A stretch of 64,000 nucleotides of DNA from contig NZ_CP071798.1 in assembly GCF_017498505.1 (NCBI RefSeq), positions 434,001 through 498,000 of the forward strand, read 5' to 3'. Shown here in pieces: positions 46,383-54,567 of the stretch. Both the position numbers and the translations under genes were made by a program. The notes beneath the pieces are model-generated. The model searched no databases, had not been told where the DNA came from, and was given only the letters and a program-made list of their open reading frames with translations. Position 1 is the first letter of the stretch. Each line of letters opens with the position of its first letter. This DNA comes from Sporosarcina sp. Te-1. Lineage in GTDB: Bacteria > Bacillota > Bacilli > Bacillales_A > Planococcaceae.

Positions 46383-47209
46383 GTGAGAATAGTTTATGCA
46401 TCAGATTTACATAGTAATAAGGAATTATATCACACATTATATGAGCTTATTTATAGAGAGAATGCTGATGAACTTATTTTAGGCGGGGATTTATTTGAAC
46501 ACTCAAGATTTATAGATGAGCAATTTCTTTTCTTACACGATTTTTTAATTCCTTTCTTTAAATCGACAAAGATCCCAATTTCCATAATAGCAGGAAATAC
46601 AGATATAGCTGTTGTCTTTGAGGAACTGAAAAAAACTTAAAACCAAAAAGGTTTAAATTTCTTAACTCACAGCCAATGTACATTGGTTCGAGTATTCCTT
46701 CATTTGGCTGTCCATTCATTACACCAAGTCCTTTTAAAATGAAAAATTTCGAACGGCGTGATTTGAGAGCGGATATTGTAAATCAATCTTCTTCTTATAT
46801 TTTGGATCAGGGTAGCCCAGTTCCTGTATCTGAGTATTATTTAAATGATTTACCTAGTATAGAAGAAGCAGTGGAATCTTTTGGTTTACCCAATTCTATA
46901 TGGGTAACTCATATTCCGCCTAGTGGTGGCATTTTAGATGTTCTTCAGAACGGTCAATCTGTTGGCAGTAAAGCACTTCGAAATAAAATAGTTAAGGAGC
47001 AACCACTTTTAACATTACATGGACATATTCATGAATCACCTATAATAACGGGTAGATGGTATGAAGAAATAGGAAATACAGTGTCAATCAATGCAGGTCA
47101 GGACAAAGATCTCCATGCGGTTATAATAGATATAGAACCTTCTAAGATAAGACTTAGACATACGTTGTTTGGGGGTCATTTAATAAATCAGGATAATTTA
47201 AATATGTGA
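46383..47209 (+). pseudogene. Metallophosphoesterase split by a frameshift in an A7 tract
   Basis: Codons from GTG 46383 (behind AAGGAGTCAAATAAA) to a TAA at 46638-46640 encode the N-terminal half, with D-x-H (DLHSN), GGDLFEH and GNTD. A second frame, readable from before ATG 46676 to 47209, encodes the rest, with VTHIPPSGG, LHGHIHES and NAGQ. Together they make one calcineurin-like phosphoesterase of about 275 aa. A -1 shift in the run CTGAAAAAAACTT (about 46628-46637) joins the halves with no loss. It could be a true lesion, a read error, or slippage. Marked lower GC and A/T-rich codons than its neighbours suggest transfer. Substrate unknown. Confidence 0.75.
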
Positions 47210-47271
47210 TAAAAGGGTAGCATACCTGTAATGCAGTTGTTGAAGAACAGATGATGGAAAATTACAAAATA

Positions 47272-47319
47272 TTTCTTTGTAAAGTTGTCCAATACGATAC
47301 AAAGAAAGCATCTTTTTTT
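47272..47319 (+). terminator. Weak terminator-like hairpin after the phosphoesterase, containing the right direct repeat
   Basis: TTTCTTTGTA (47272-47281) pairs perfectly with TACAAAGAAA (47298-47307), and a T7 run follows at 47313. The loop contains the second AAGTTGTCCAAT (47282-47293). Confidence 0.5.
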
Positions 47320-47340
47320 ATCAAAGTTTATTTTATAGCT

Positions 47341-47378
47341 ACAGGTAGAGGAAAACGAACGGTTTCTCTACCTGTTTT
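47341..47378 (+). terminator. Hairpin ACAGGTAGAG...CTCTACCTGT with T run
   Basis: ACAGGTAGAG-G-AAA pairs with TTTCTCTACCTGT (one bulge), followed by TTTTC. A second, stronger stop signal for plus-strand transcripts of the accessory segment. Confidence 0.65.
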
Positions 47379-47519
47379 CTTGATTAGAGAAACTGAAACA
47401 ATCATTTTTAGCTCAAGGTGAGCGGATGAAAAGAATAAACTAGCAGTCGTCGGAAAAATAAGTATTCTGCGGTAGAATTACAGGCGGTAGGACTAGTAAT
47501 AGTAGCATCGACCAGGTGA

Positions 47520-47673
47520 AATGAGCAGTCTGAGCAACTTTACGAGCGGTTGCCAAGCGATATGAGCTGATATAAAATTTTACGATCAGTTTTAACGTGT
47601 ATACGAGCACTCTATGCGGTAATACGAGCAGTCACCCCGACAATACGAGCGGTTGTGACGGGAAACGAGCGGT
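47520..47673. repeat. Degenerate tandem array, TAYGAGCRGT units with 20-21 bp period
   Basis: Eight units begin at 47520, 47541, 47561, 47581, 47602, 47623, 47644 and 47664. Each carries a variant of TACGAGCGGT at its start (examples: TACGAGCGGT, TATGAGCTGA, TACGATCAGT, TACGAGCACT, TACGAGCAGT), followed by 10-11 unconserved bases. The 20-21 bp spacing equals two helical turns, so the conserved faces line up. Mixed periods break the reading frame, so it is not coding. Two weaker units may exist at about 47482 and 47502. Confidence 0.7.
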
Positions 47674-47734
47674 GCCAGCTATTAGGAGACCGCCGATAAT
47701 AGAGTTTCTAAAGTAGACACAGTCCAATCCAAAA

Positions 47735-47778
47735 CAAAAAAACTGTAGGCTCCTTTTCAGGTATGCCTACAGTTTTTT
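47735..47778 (-). terminator. Terminator of yqhQ
   Basis: ACTGTAGGC (47742-47750) pairs with GCCTACAGT (47765-47773); A residues on the left give a T run on the minus strand, and T residues on the right allow plus-strand use. Confidence 0.9.
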
Positions 47779-48758
47779 CAATTTGCTTGAATGGTAGAAG
47801 AATGATCATCCGCAATAGTCTCGACAACTTCAACATTTTCGATGCCGTGCTCTTCAATTTCGAGCAACCGGTTGAAGGAGGCAATTGCCACTTCTACTTG
47901 ATCGTCATCGGGTTCTTTTGTTGTGAGCAATTGAAGCCATAACCCGGGGTATCCTAAGTATTTTAAGACCGGGATATTACGTAATGAGTTGGTGAATTGC
48001 AAGACTTCAAACGACACGCCAAGTACGACAGGGATTAAGAGAATCCGATTGACAATCCGCAGCCAGAACGGGTCGGTCGGAACGAGGAAATAGATGAACA
48101 TCCCTACGATGACGGTAAAAAGCAAGAAGCTGCTGCCGCATCGGTAATGGAGACGGGATTGCGCCTGTACGTTTTCAACCGTTAATGGAAGTCCGTTTTC
48201 GTAAGCATTGATGACTTTGTGCTCCGCCCCATGGTATTTGAAAACCCGTTTAATGAGCGGTGTCATAGAAATCAACGACACATACCCGAGAAGCAGGATT
48301 AACTTGAAGAAACTCTCCAACAATATTTGCGCGGTCTTGCCCGGAGCGAGAGATTCGAACAATTGCGCCAGAAAGACCGGGACAAGAGTGAAAGCGAATT
48401 TACCAAATAGAAAGGACAATACACCAACAGCGGCAACCCCAAGGATCATTGCCAGTTTGGACGATTCCTCCGGTGCTTGTTCAACTTCCTCGCCAGGCAT
48501 GACATCATATCGTTCGCTGGCAAAGGTCAAATGTCTCGAACCAATCCCGGCAGATTCAATCAATGCGACAATTCCACGGAGGAAAGGGATCTTTTTCAAT
48601 TTTTGTGCAAGTGGCTTTTGTTTTTTGGGCAGATAGAAATAATCGAGGGAACTATCTTTCCTGCGAATTGCGGTAACAGTATGATCCCGGCTGCCGAACA
48701 TGACACCCTCTATCAAGGCTTGACCTCCGTACGCAGGCGCTGCTTGCTTTTTGCTCAT
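47778..48758 (-). CDS. yqhQ: DUF1385 family membrane protein YqhQ
   Basis: A 326 aa protein with the family hallmark YGGQALIEGVMF near the N-terminus, several membrane segments (about 100-125, 148-168, 210-230 and 240-262) and the conserved FKYHGAEHKVINAYE and RLHYRCGSSF motifs with possible metal-binding histidine and cysteine. Function is not established. The ATG at 48758 was chosen over a GTG at 48770, which abuts the AAGGTG site. Confidence 0.88.
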   Translation of the reverse strand: MSKKQAAPAYGGQALIEGVMFGSRDHTVTAIRRKDSSLDYFYLPKKQKPLAQKLKKIPFLRGIVALIESAGIGSRHLTFASERYDVMPGEEVEQAPEESSKLAMILGVAAVGVLSFLFGKFAFTLVPVFLAQLFESLAPGKTAQILLESFFKLILLLGYVSLISMTPLIKRVFKYHGAEHKVINAYENGLPLTVENVQAQSRLHYRCGSSFLLFTVIVGMFIYFLVPTDPFWLRIVNRILLIPVVLGVSFEVLQFTNSLRNIPVLKYLGYPGLWLQLLTTKEPDDDQVEVAIASFNRLLEIEEHGIENVEVVETIADDHSSTIQAN

Positions 48759-48925
48759 AGGACTCCCCACACCTTCTTTTTATTAATGGGAACAAATGAA
48801 TTTGTAACGGGCCTTGTCCCATTATAGATTATTTCTCTATTGTACTAAAAAAGCGCCAAGGACTCCACAGAATAGGTTTAAAATTTCTTGATTGTCCCGA
48901 CACTTTCACGTAGGAGGGATGGTTA

Positions 48926-49354
48926 ATGAAAACAATAACAATGGTTTGGACATCGTTCATCGCCTCGCTGGGCATGTTGATCGCGCTGCGCGGCCTGCAC
49001 TATTTCAATTTCATCGACTGGTCGCCGGTTGGGTGGGCAGACCGCTGGAAACTGTTTGGTTCTTCAAGCGCGCTTTGGAAATGGACATTGCTATTTATCA
49101 TCATTTTGATCAGCACGGTCGTGTTTTATTATTTGATTGCATTGACAAGTTCCATACCGCCGACCATTACATCACTCATCGTCAGCATCATTTTGGCGCT
49201 GGCCATCGAATGGAGCATTCTCGTTCCTTCGACTCTGGCAGAGGGGCTGCGGACGATTTCATATCCGTTTTTTGCTATTCTGGCGGTTGCGATTCGTTTC
49301 ATTACAGGGACTGCCGTGTTTGTGAAGAAACTTCCGAAAGAAGCGACAAAATAG
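48926..49354 (+). CDS. yqhR: YqhR-like membrane protein
   Basis: A 142 aa protein with four predicted transmembrane segments. Conserved FNFIDWSPVGWADRW after the first segment fits YqhR of bacilli, and its place between yqhQ and aroQ agrees. The ATG follows TAGGAGGGATGGTTA. Function unknown. Confidence 0.78.
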   Translation: MKTITMVWTSFIASLGMLIALRGLHYFNFIDWSPVGWADRWKLFGSSSALWKWTLLFIIILISTVVFYYLIALTSSIPPTITSLIVSIILALAIEWSILVPSTLAEGLRTISYPFFAILAVAIRFITGTAVFVKKLPKEATK

Positions 49355-49416
49355 GTTGCGACAATGGAACGATATGATAAAATGGGAAAGAAAAAGATGA
49401 GGGGAATGGTGCGTCG

Positions 49417-49863
49417 GTGAAAGTACTAGTTCTGAATGGACCGAATCTGAATCGGCTGGGAAAAAGAGAGCCGGGGATTTATGGGGCGGAAACGCTGGAA
49501 GATGTTGAACGCAAGTTGCGTGATGCTGCGGCCGATTCCCTAGTGGAACTCCAGTTTTTCCAGTCGAATTCGGAGGGTGCCTTGATTGATCGTATCCATG
49601 ATGCGGATGATGCAGGGGTCGATGGCATCATTTTTAATCCCGGTGCTTTCACTCATTACAGCATCGCGTTGCGTGACGCGGTGGCATCGGTCAATGTACC
49701 GGTCATCGAGGTCCATATTTCAAACATACATAGCCGGGAAGCATTTCGACAGACGTCTGTCATCGCCCCAGTTTGCATCGGCCAACTATCGGGCTTTGGG
49801 ACAGATGGATACGAACTTGCCCTCCAGGCGTTCCTTCTCCGTGGAAAAGGGGTTACACTATGA
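49417..49863 (+). CDS. aroQ: 3-dehydroquinate dehydratase, type II
   Basis: Third step of the shikimate pathway. The 148 aa product has NGPNLNRLGKREP, the catalytic tyrosine in PGIYG, NPGAFTHYS and VHISNIHSRE. The start is GTG at 49417. The stop overlaps the yqhT ATG. aroK is 12 kb upstream in the same window. Confidence 0.94.
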   Translation: MKVLVLNGPNLNRLGKREPGIYGAETLEDVERKLRDAAADSLVELQFFQSNSEGALIDRIHDADDAGVDGIIFNPGAFTHYSIALRDAVASVNVPVIEVHISNIHSREAFRQTSVIAPVCIGQLSGFGTDGYELALQAFLLRGKGVTL

Positions 49864-50918
49864 AACTGGCGAAACTGAGAGAGTTGTTGAAAGAAAAAGG
49901 GGTAGACGCTTTACTCGTCACCAATCCATACAACCGGCGGTATATCACTGGATTCACCGGAACTGCCGGTGTTGCAGTCATTTCCAACGAGGATGCCGTT
50001 TTTATCACGGATTTCCGCTACACTGAACAGGCAGCCAAGCAAGTATCGGGCTTCCGTATCGTAAAACACGAAAAAACGATCATTGAAGAAGTTGCCGAAC
50101 AAGTGAAGTCAATGAACATCCAGACACTTGGGTTCGAGAAGGATGATGTTTCATTCGGCATGTATGAATTGTATAAAGAAAAAGTGGTCGCAGAATTACG
50201 TCCTGTCTCAGGTATTATTGAGACACTTCGGTTGGTGAAAACGCCTGAAGAGATTGAAATTCTCAAGCAGGCTGCCAAAATTGCCGATGATGCATTCGCT
50301 CACATTTGTACGTTTATCAAGCCAGGTGTGACAGAACTCGAAGTGTCAAACGAACTCGAGATGTTCATGCGGAAACAAGGGGCAGAGTCTTCTTCTTTCT
50401 CTACCATTGTCGCTTCTGGTATCCGGGGTGCACTGCCGCATGGCGTGGCTTCCGATAAAGTGATTGAGTCAGGTGACTTAGTGACACTTGATTATGGTGC
50501 ATTGTATAATGGATATATTTCTGATATCACACGGACGGTAGCAGTTGGGGAACCGTCTGCGCAATTGAAGGAAATATATGAGGTGACGCGGGTTGCCCAG
50601 CAATTGGCTTTGGAACAGATCAAACCGGGTATGACAGGTATTGAAGCGGATGCCATTGCACGCGATTATATCAAGTCAAAAGGATACGGAGATGCATTCG
50701 GCCATTCTACAGGACACGGAATCGGCTTGGAAGTGCATGAAGGACCTGCATTGTCGTTCCGTTCGGAAACAGTGCTCGTGCCGAATATGGCCGTAACAGT
50801 CGAACCGGGTATTTACTTGCCGGGCATCGGAGGCGTCCGGATCGAGGATGATATCATCATGACGGAAACAGGCAATGAACGTTTGACACATTCACCAAAA
50901 GAATTAATTATCCTATAA
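49860..50918 (+). CDS. yqhT: Xaa-Pro aminopeptidase YqhT (M24 family)
   Basis: A 353 aa metallopeptidase that removes the residue before proline, with a creatinase-like N-terminal domain (1-125) and an M24 pita-bread domain. Metal ligands sit in [39 protein letters not shown] and VRIEDD. The ATG at 49860 follows AAAGGGG; the longer frame from 49773 lies inside aroQ. Its pairing with efp, which helps translate proline stretches, is conserved in bacilli. Confidence 0.93.
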   Translation: MKLAKLRELLKEKGVDALLVTNPYNRRYITGFTGTAGVAVISNEDAVFITDFRYTEQAAKQVSGFRIVKHEKTIIEEVAEQVKSMNIQTLGFEKDDVSFGMYELYKEKVVAELRPVSGIIETLRLVKTPEEIEILKQAAKIADDAFAHICTFIKPGVTELEVSNELEMFMRKQGAESSSFSTIVASGIRGALPHGVASDKVIESGDLVTLDYGALYNGYISDITRTVAVGEPSAQLKEIYEVTRVAQQLALEQIKPGMTGIEADAIARDYIKSKGYGDAFGHSTGHGIGLEVHEGPALSFRSETVLVPNMAVTVEPGIYLPGIGGVRIEDDIIMTETGNERLTHSPKELIIL

Positions 50919-50940
50919 TGTTCAAAATGGAGGAAACAGC

Positions 50941-51498
50941 ATGATTTCAGTAAACGAATTTAAAACAGGTTTGACAATTGAAGTGGACGGGGATATTTGG
51001 CGTGTTATTGATTTTCAACATGTTAAACCAGGCAAGGGCGCAGCATTCGTACGTTCTAAATTACGTAACCTTCGTTCCGGCAACGTGAATGAGAAAACAT
51101 TCCGCGCGGGTGAGAAAGTCGAAAAGGCCCAAATCGACAACCGCCGCATGCAATACCTGTATGCAAACGGGGATGACCATGTATTCATGGACAATGAATC
51201 CTACGAACAAATCGAGCTGTCTTCCAATCAGATCGAAGAAGAATTGAAATACTTGAAAGAAAACATGGAAGTCCATATCGTCTCTTACAAAGATGAAGTA
51301 CTAGGTGTCGAGCTTCCATCGACTGTTACGTTGGAAGTCGTAGAAACAGAACCAGGTATCAAAGGAGATACAGCGAGTGGCGGTTCAAAACCTGCCAAAA
51401 TGGAAACAGGCCTCGTCGTTCAAGTTCCGTTCTTTGTCAATACTGGTGATAAACTTATCATCAACACTGAAGAAGGCGAGTACGTCTCAAGAGCATAA
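50941..51498 (+). CDS. efp: Elongation factor P
   Basis: Relieves ribosome stalling at polyproline. The 185 aa three-domain protein has K32 at the loop tip (KPGKGAAFV), the residue 5-aminopentanolylated in B. subtilis, and the closing [18 protein letters not shown]. The ATG follows GGAGGAAACAGC, 22 bases after yqhT. Confidence 0.96.
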   Translation: MISVNEFKTGLTIEVDGDIWRVIDFQHVKPGKGAAFVRSKLRNLRSGNVNEKTFRAGEKVEKAQIDNRRMQYLYANGDDHVFMDNESYEQIELSSNQIEEELKYLKENMEVHIVSYKDEVLGVELPSTVTLEVVETEPGIKGDTASGGSKPAKMETGLVVQVPFFVNTGDKLIINTEEGEYVSRA

Positions 51499-51510
51499 TG
51501 CACACTGAAT

Positions 51511-51552
51511 ACACTTTGCATTCCTAAAACAGGAGTGCAAAGTGTTTTTTTT
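51511..51552 (+). terminator. Terminator after efp
   Basis: ACACTTTGCA (51511-51520) pairs perfectly with TGCAAAGTGT (51536-51545), followed by a T run. Confidence 0.9.
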
Positions 51553-51607
51553 GTTCTCCTGTTTTTCCAAAGGCAAATTCAATGAAGGAGAAACTAAAGA
51601 CAACATC

Positions 51608-51634
51608 ATAATTCCAAGCCGCACCTCATACGTT
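51608..51634 (+). promoter_or_regulatory. Possible sigma-E promoter of the spoIIIA cluster
   Basis: ATAATT (51608-51613), 13 bases, and CATACGTT (51627-51634) resemble the mother-cell sigma-E consensus ATATT-N13/15-CATACAAT. Transcription would start close to the ribosome site, which weakens the call. Confidence 0.3.
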
Positions 51635-51655
51635 AAAACAGGAGGGGGAAACCGT

Positions 51656-51865
51656 TTGGAATTGAGTGACTTATTGAGGATTGCGGGGATTGGTCTCGTC
51701 ATCGGTTTTCTACATGTATTTTTTGAGCAGACCGGAAAAAAGGAATTCTCGTTTTTCCTTTTCTTCCTTGCTTATATATACATTGCCGTTGAAATGCTCC
51801 GTTTCCTGCGAATCTTTTTCGCAGAGATTTCCGATTTTTTCCAATGGCTTTCGCTGGCGATGTAG
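51656..51865 (+). CDS. spoIIIAC: Stage III sporulation protein AC
   Basis: A 69 aa membrane protein with two segments (about 6-24 and 29-50). LLRIAGIGLVIGFLHVFFEQTGKKEF is family-typical (read in two parts: the first segment, then QTGKKEF). It is part of the SpoIIIA channel in the engulfed forespore. The TTG at 51656 lies behind GGAGGGGG. It is the first gene of the cluster here: spoIIIAA and spoIIIAB, which precede it in B. subtilis, are absent. Confidence 0.88.
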   Translation: MELSDLLRIAGIGLVIGFLHVFFEQTGKKEFSFFLFFLAYIYIAVEMLRFLRIFFAEISDFFQWLSLAM

Positions 51866-52243
51866 ATGTTCACATTATTCCAGATCATTGTCATCTATGT
51901 TGTCTTGCTCATTGTGGCATATGTAGCTCCGGGCTTAAAACCAATCCTATATGCCGCCATCTTTTTCATCCTTCTGCTGTATATCTTCAGTATGTTCCTG
52001 TTGCCTTTCAGTCAAACCATCATTGAATTATTCGGTATTGTGCCCGGCCCCTACGTCAAATTGCTTGTCGGCAGCGCCCTGCTTTTCGTGCTCTCGGAAA
52101 CGGTGGCGATGCATATTAGGGAGGAAGGGTACGGGTCCATCGCTTCATTATCCCAGTTGGCGATGAAGATTGTCATTTTGACATTATGGATTCCACATTT
52201 GAAAGCAATGATTGAAACACTTTCTTCACTAATCACTAAATGA
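51866..52243 (+). CDS. spoIIIAD: Stage III sporulation protein AD
   Basis: A 125 aa membrane protein with four segments, starting directly after the spoIIIAC stop. FQIIVIYVVLLIVAYVAPG and the ETVAMHIREEGY segment are recognisable. Length is near the family norm (about 133). Confidence 0.86.
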   Translation: MFTLFQIIVIYVVLLIVAYVAPGLKPILYAAIFFILLLYIFSMFLLPFSQTIIELFGIVPGPYVKLLVGSALLFVLSETVAMHIREEGYGSIASLSQLAMKIVILTLWIPHLKAMIETLSSLITK

Positions 52244-52258
52244 ACGGAAGAAAATCCT

Positions 52259-53158
52259 ATGTTGTCATTTTTGTTATCTGTTGTTGGAACGGTGCTGTCC
52301 TCTTTCATTGTCGTTTTGCTTGCGACGTTCATCGTCCTGCTGCTCGATTTTCTTTTTCCTTCCTTTTCCAAATGGACGAGGCTATTGCTTTTTATCGTGG
52401 TCATCTCGGTTGTGCTGCGTCCTGCCTTTGATCAATTTATCGCGATCCGCGATATTACCCATACTGTCGCTATGACTTTCATTTCAGTCTATCCACTGCT
52501 TACGGCGAGTATTATGGCATCCGGCGGAACGTTCGGTCTTCTTAATTTCCAGCCGGCCATGCTGCTGTTTGCGAACGGCATCGTGGTCTTATCTGAAAAG
52601 CTCTTGATTCCTATACTGGCTGCGGCACTTCTATTCGACCTCCTATCCAGACTGCAGCCGGCAATGGCTTTCACAAAGTTGTCGGAATTGCTGCGAACAG
52701 GCCTGCTCGGTGCGGTATCCGCCATTGTTGCGGCCTATGCCATTTTCATTACAACAGGCGGCACGATGTCTTGGGCATTATCCGGTGTCACTAGCGAACC
52801 AATCAAAGAGTTGATCAAGCAGAATATCCCGCTGATCGGGTCGCTAATGACCGATAGTCTAGGAGCGATGGGAAGGTATACATCAGGTGCCAGTGTCTTC
52901 ATAGGAGGCTGGTTGATCATGACCATATGGACAGTGGCCCTGCTGCCGACACTTAAGACGTTAGTGACAGCCTTTCTCTATCGATGGACAGCCGCTCTAA
53001 TCGAACCGTTTGCCAATGAAGATATTACCGGGACCCTCGATGATATCGGGAAGACGCTTTTCGTGTTATGTGCGATTTCCTTCTTAGTCGCATTTGCATT
53101 CATCTATACAGCGATCTTTTCGATTATCCTCATCAAATTGATGACAAGTGTGAAATGA
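52259..53158 (+). CDS. spoIIIAE: Stage III sporulation protein AE, lacking the N-terminal domain
   Basis: A 299 aa polytopic membrane protein resembling the membrane part of SpoIIIAE (YPLLTASIMASGGTFG, then IPILAAALLF). The B. subtilis protein is about 399 aa and begins with a signal peptide and an extracellular segment of about 100 residues; both are missing here. The ATG has only a weak ribosome site (GGAAG). The next gene starts directly at the stop. Confidence 0.83.
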   Translation: MLSFLLSVVGTVLSSFIVVLLATFIVLLLDFLFPSFSKWTRLLLFIVVISVVLRPAFDQFIAIRDITHTVAMTFISVYPLLTASIMASGGTFGLLNFQPAMLLFANGIVVLSEKLLIPILAAALLFDLLSRLQPAMAFTKLSELLRTGLLGAVSAIVAAYAIFITTGGTMSWALSGVTSEPIKELIKQNIPLIGSLMTDSLGAMGRYTSGASVFIGGWLIMTIWTVALLPTLKTLVTAFLYRWTAALIEPFANEDITGTLDDIGKTLFVLCAISFLVAFAFIYTAIFSIILIKLMTSVK

Positions 53159-53335
53159 GTGAACCCTATCGTCCAAATTTTGAATGGAATACTGTTGTTG
53201 TCTGTTCTATCTGTCGTAATGCCGCTATTTCTTCCCGATGAACTGGAAGACGACTTTCTGGCAATCATGAAAATTGCAATGGGCATTTGGATAATTCATT
53301 CGTTCTCCACATTTTTTGGTCATAGCTTGTTCTGA
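53159..53335 (+). CDS. spoIIIAF: Truncated SpoIIIAF-like two-segment membrane peptide
   Basis: GTG at 53159, directly after the spoIIIAE stop, opens a 58 aa frame: a hydrophobic segment, the turn LFLPDELEDD, an amphipathic stretch and a second hydrophobic segment (MGIWIIHSFSTFF). That equals the N-terminal hairpin of SpoIIIAF in place and pattern, but the C-terminal ring-forming domain of about 150 residues is gone. The assignment rests on position and topology only. Confidence 0.55.
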   Translation: MNPIVQILNGILLLSVLSVVMPLFLPDELEDDFLAIMKIAMGIWIIHSFSTFFGHSLF

Positions 53336-53400
53336 CCAAGCATACTGTTAAACATAGATGACTACCCATATCCGGCTCAAAGAAATGAAATGGTGATGAA

Positions 53401-53829
53401 ATGCAGAAACCAAAAAAGAAAACATTTCCTTTATTGTTAGGTTCCATTGTTGTACTTGTCATCATATTCATCAACACGACATTAGGATCGTTTGGGGGGG
53501 AGAAAGGAAAGGGGGAGGAGAGCCGGGAATATGCAGAACTTGAAAAGGCATTGATGAGTATTGAAGGGATTGGGGATGTGATCATCTATCCTCATTATGA
53601 AAAGGGCGAGAAGACTGCCGACCCGCTCTCGGACTATTTTTCACTGTCCAGCCGTTCCAATAAGACAGGCAATCCGCTGCAGGGGATATTAGTTGTAGTG
53701 GAGGGAGCAGATGATATGAGGATGAAAAATAGATTGAAGCAAATCCTTTCATCGGTACTTCAGCTGCCTGAACATCGAATTGTCATCGAAGAAATGAAGA
53801 AAAGGGGGACTCAACTTGAAAGCGAATAA
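53401..53829 (+). CDS. spoIIIAG: Stage III sporulation protein AG, short form
   Basis: A 142 aa protein with one N-terminal membrane anchor (about 9-27) and the ring-building motif domain (LEKALMSIEGIGDVII ... GILVVVEGADDMRMKNRLK ... LQLPEHRIVI). B. subtilis SpoIIIAG is about 229 aa and forms a large ring in the intermembrane space; the N-terminal cytoplasmic region and part of the middle region are absent. Overlaps spoIIIAH by 14 bases. Confidence 0.82.
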   Translation: MQKPKKKTFPLLLGSIVVLVIIFINTTLGSFGGEKGKGEESREYAELEKALMSIEGIGDVIIYPHYEKGEKTADPLSDYFSLSSRSNKTGNPLQGILVVVEGADDMRMKNRLKQILSSVLQLPEHRIVIEEMKKRGTQLESE

Positions 53830-54352
53830 ACGAACAGTGTGGTTTTTAACTCTACTTAGCCTCGTAGCGGTCATCTCCATCTATTATTTGAATAGAGAAG
53901 CGCCGATGCCTTTTGATGGACTTGCGATTTTTGGAGATAAAAATTCGGATGCCATTACATTGACCAGCACGCAAGATGAAACGAAGCCAGTCTTTGCCGA
54001 GTCTGTCCTATTTGAAGAAATGCGGATGCAAGTCCAAGACGAGCGAAGCAAGTTGAAGGAGCAATTGCAGGCAAAGACACTCTCCTCGGATTATACCGTC
54101 GAGGAAAAGAATGAAGCATATAATGCGTTGGAGGATTTAACGAAGCAAACGTCAGCTGAAGCCTTAATGGAAATGCAAATTAAAGCGTTAGGTTATCCGG
54201 AAGTGTTTGTCCGGAAAGAGGACGGGCGAGTCGAAGTGACTGTTCTATCTCAAGAGGGACATTCCAAAGAGTTGGCGGATGAAATCACGAAATACATCAT
54301 GGCCAGCTGGGACGATACAGGCACGGTGAAGGTAGACTTCACAGGAAACTGA
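53816..54352 (+). CDS. spoIIIAH: Stage III sporulation protein AH
   Basis: A 178 aa protein with an N-terminal anchor (about 8-24), a coiled linker, and the C-terminal domain that pairs with SpoIIQ across the forespore membranes (KALGYPEVFVRKEDGRVEVTV). Somewhat shorter than B. subtilis SpoIIIAH (about 218 aa), with the core domain intact. The start overlaps spoIIIAG. Confidence 0.86.
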   Translation: MKANKRTVWFLTLLSLVAVISIYYLNREAPMPFDGLAIFGDKNSDAITLTSTQDETKPVFAESVLFEEMRMQVQDERSKLKEQLQAKTLSSDYTVEEKNEAYNALEDLTKQTSAEALMEMQIKALGYPEVFVRKEDGRVEVTVLSQEGHSKELADEITKYIMASWDDTGTVKVDFTGN

Positions 54353-54439
54353 GCATCTAATAATGAGTAATACAATATAAGGTCGAAGCAGCAACTTTTC
54401 TTGAAATGTAGAACAATAGGACTATAACAATTCATTTTA

Positions 54440-54463
54440 GGCCCGTTATCAGGGTCTTTTTTT
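54440..54463 (+). terminator. Weak terminator after spoIIIAH
   Basis: GGCCC (54440-54444) and GGGTC (54452-54456) form a short stem with one G-U pair, followed by seven T residues. Confidence 0.45.
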
Positions 54464-54567
54464 GTTTCTCCCCGATATAATAACCTTTATCTATTTCATT
54501 CTCACGGAAAAACGTCTAAAATGAAGGGGAAGGATTCTAAATATATTGTAGTCAGGAGAATCGAGTC

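Noticed and set aside
47479-47680. CRISPR array
   Set aside because: The repeats are about 10 bp with 10-11 bp gaps and vary between units; CRISPR repeats are 23-47 bp and nearly identical, and no cas gene is present.
46074-47777. Insertion sequence or prophage remnant
   Set aside because: No transposase, integrase or terminal inverted repeats were seen, only a low-GC gene between short direct repeats.
49386-49416. Earlier start for aroQ
   Set aside because: The family N-terminus (KVLVLNGPNLN) begins at the GTG 49417.
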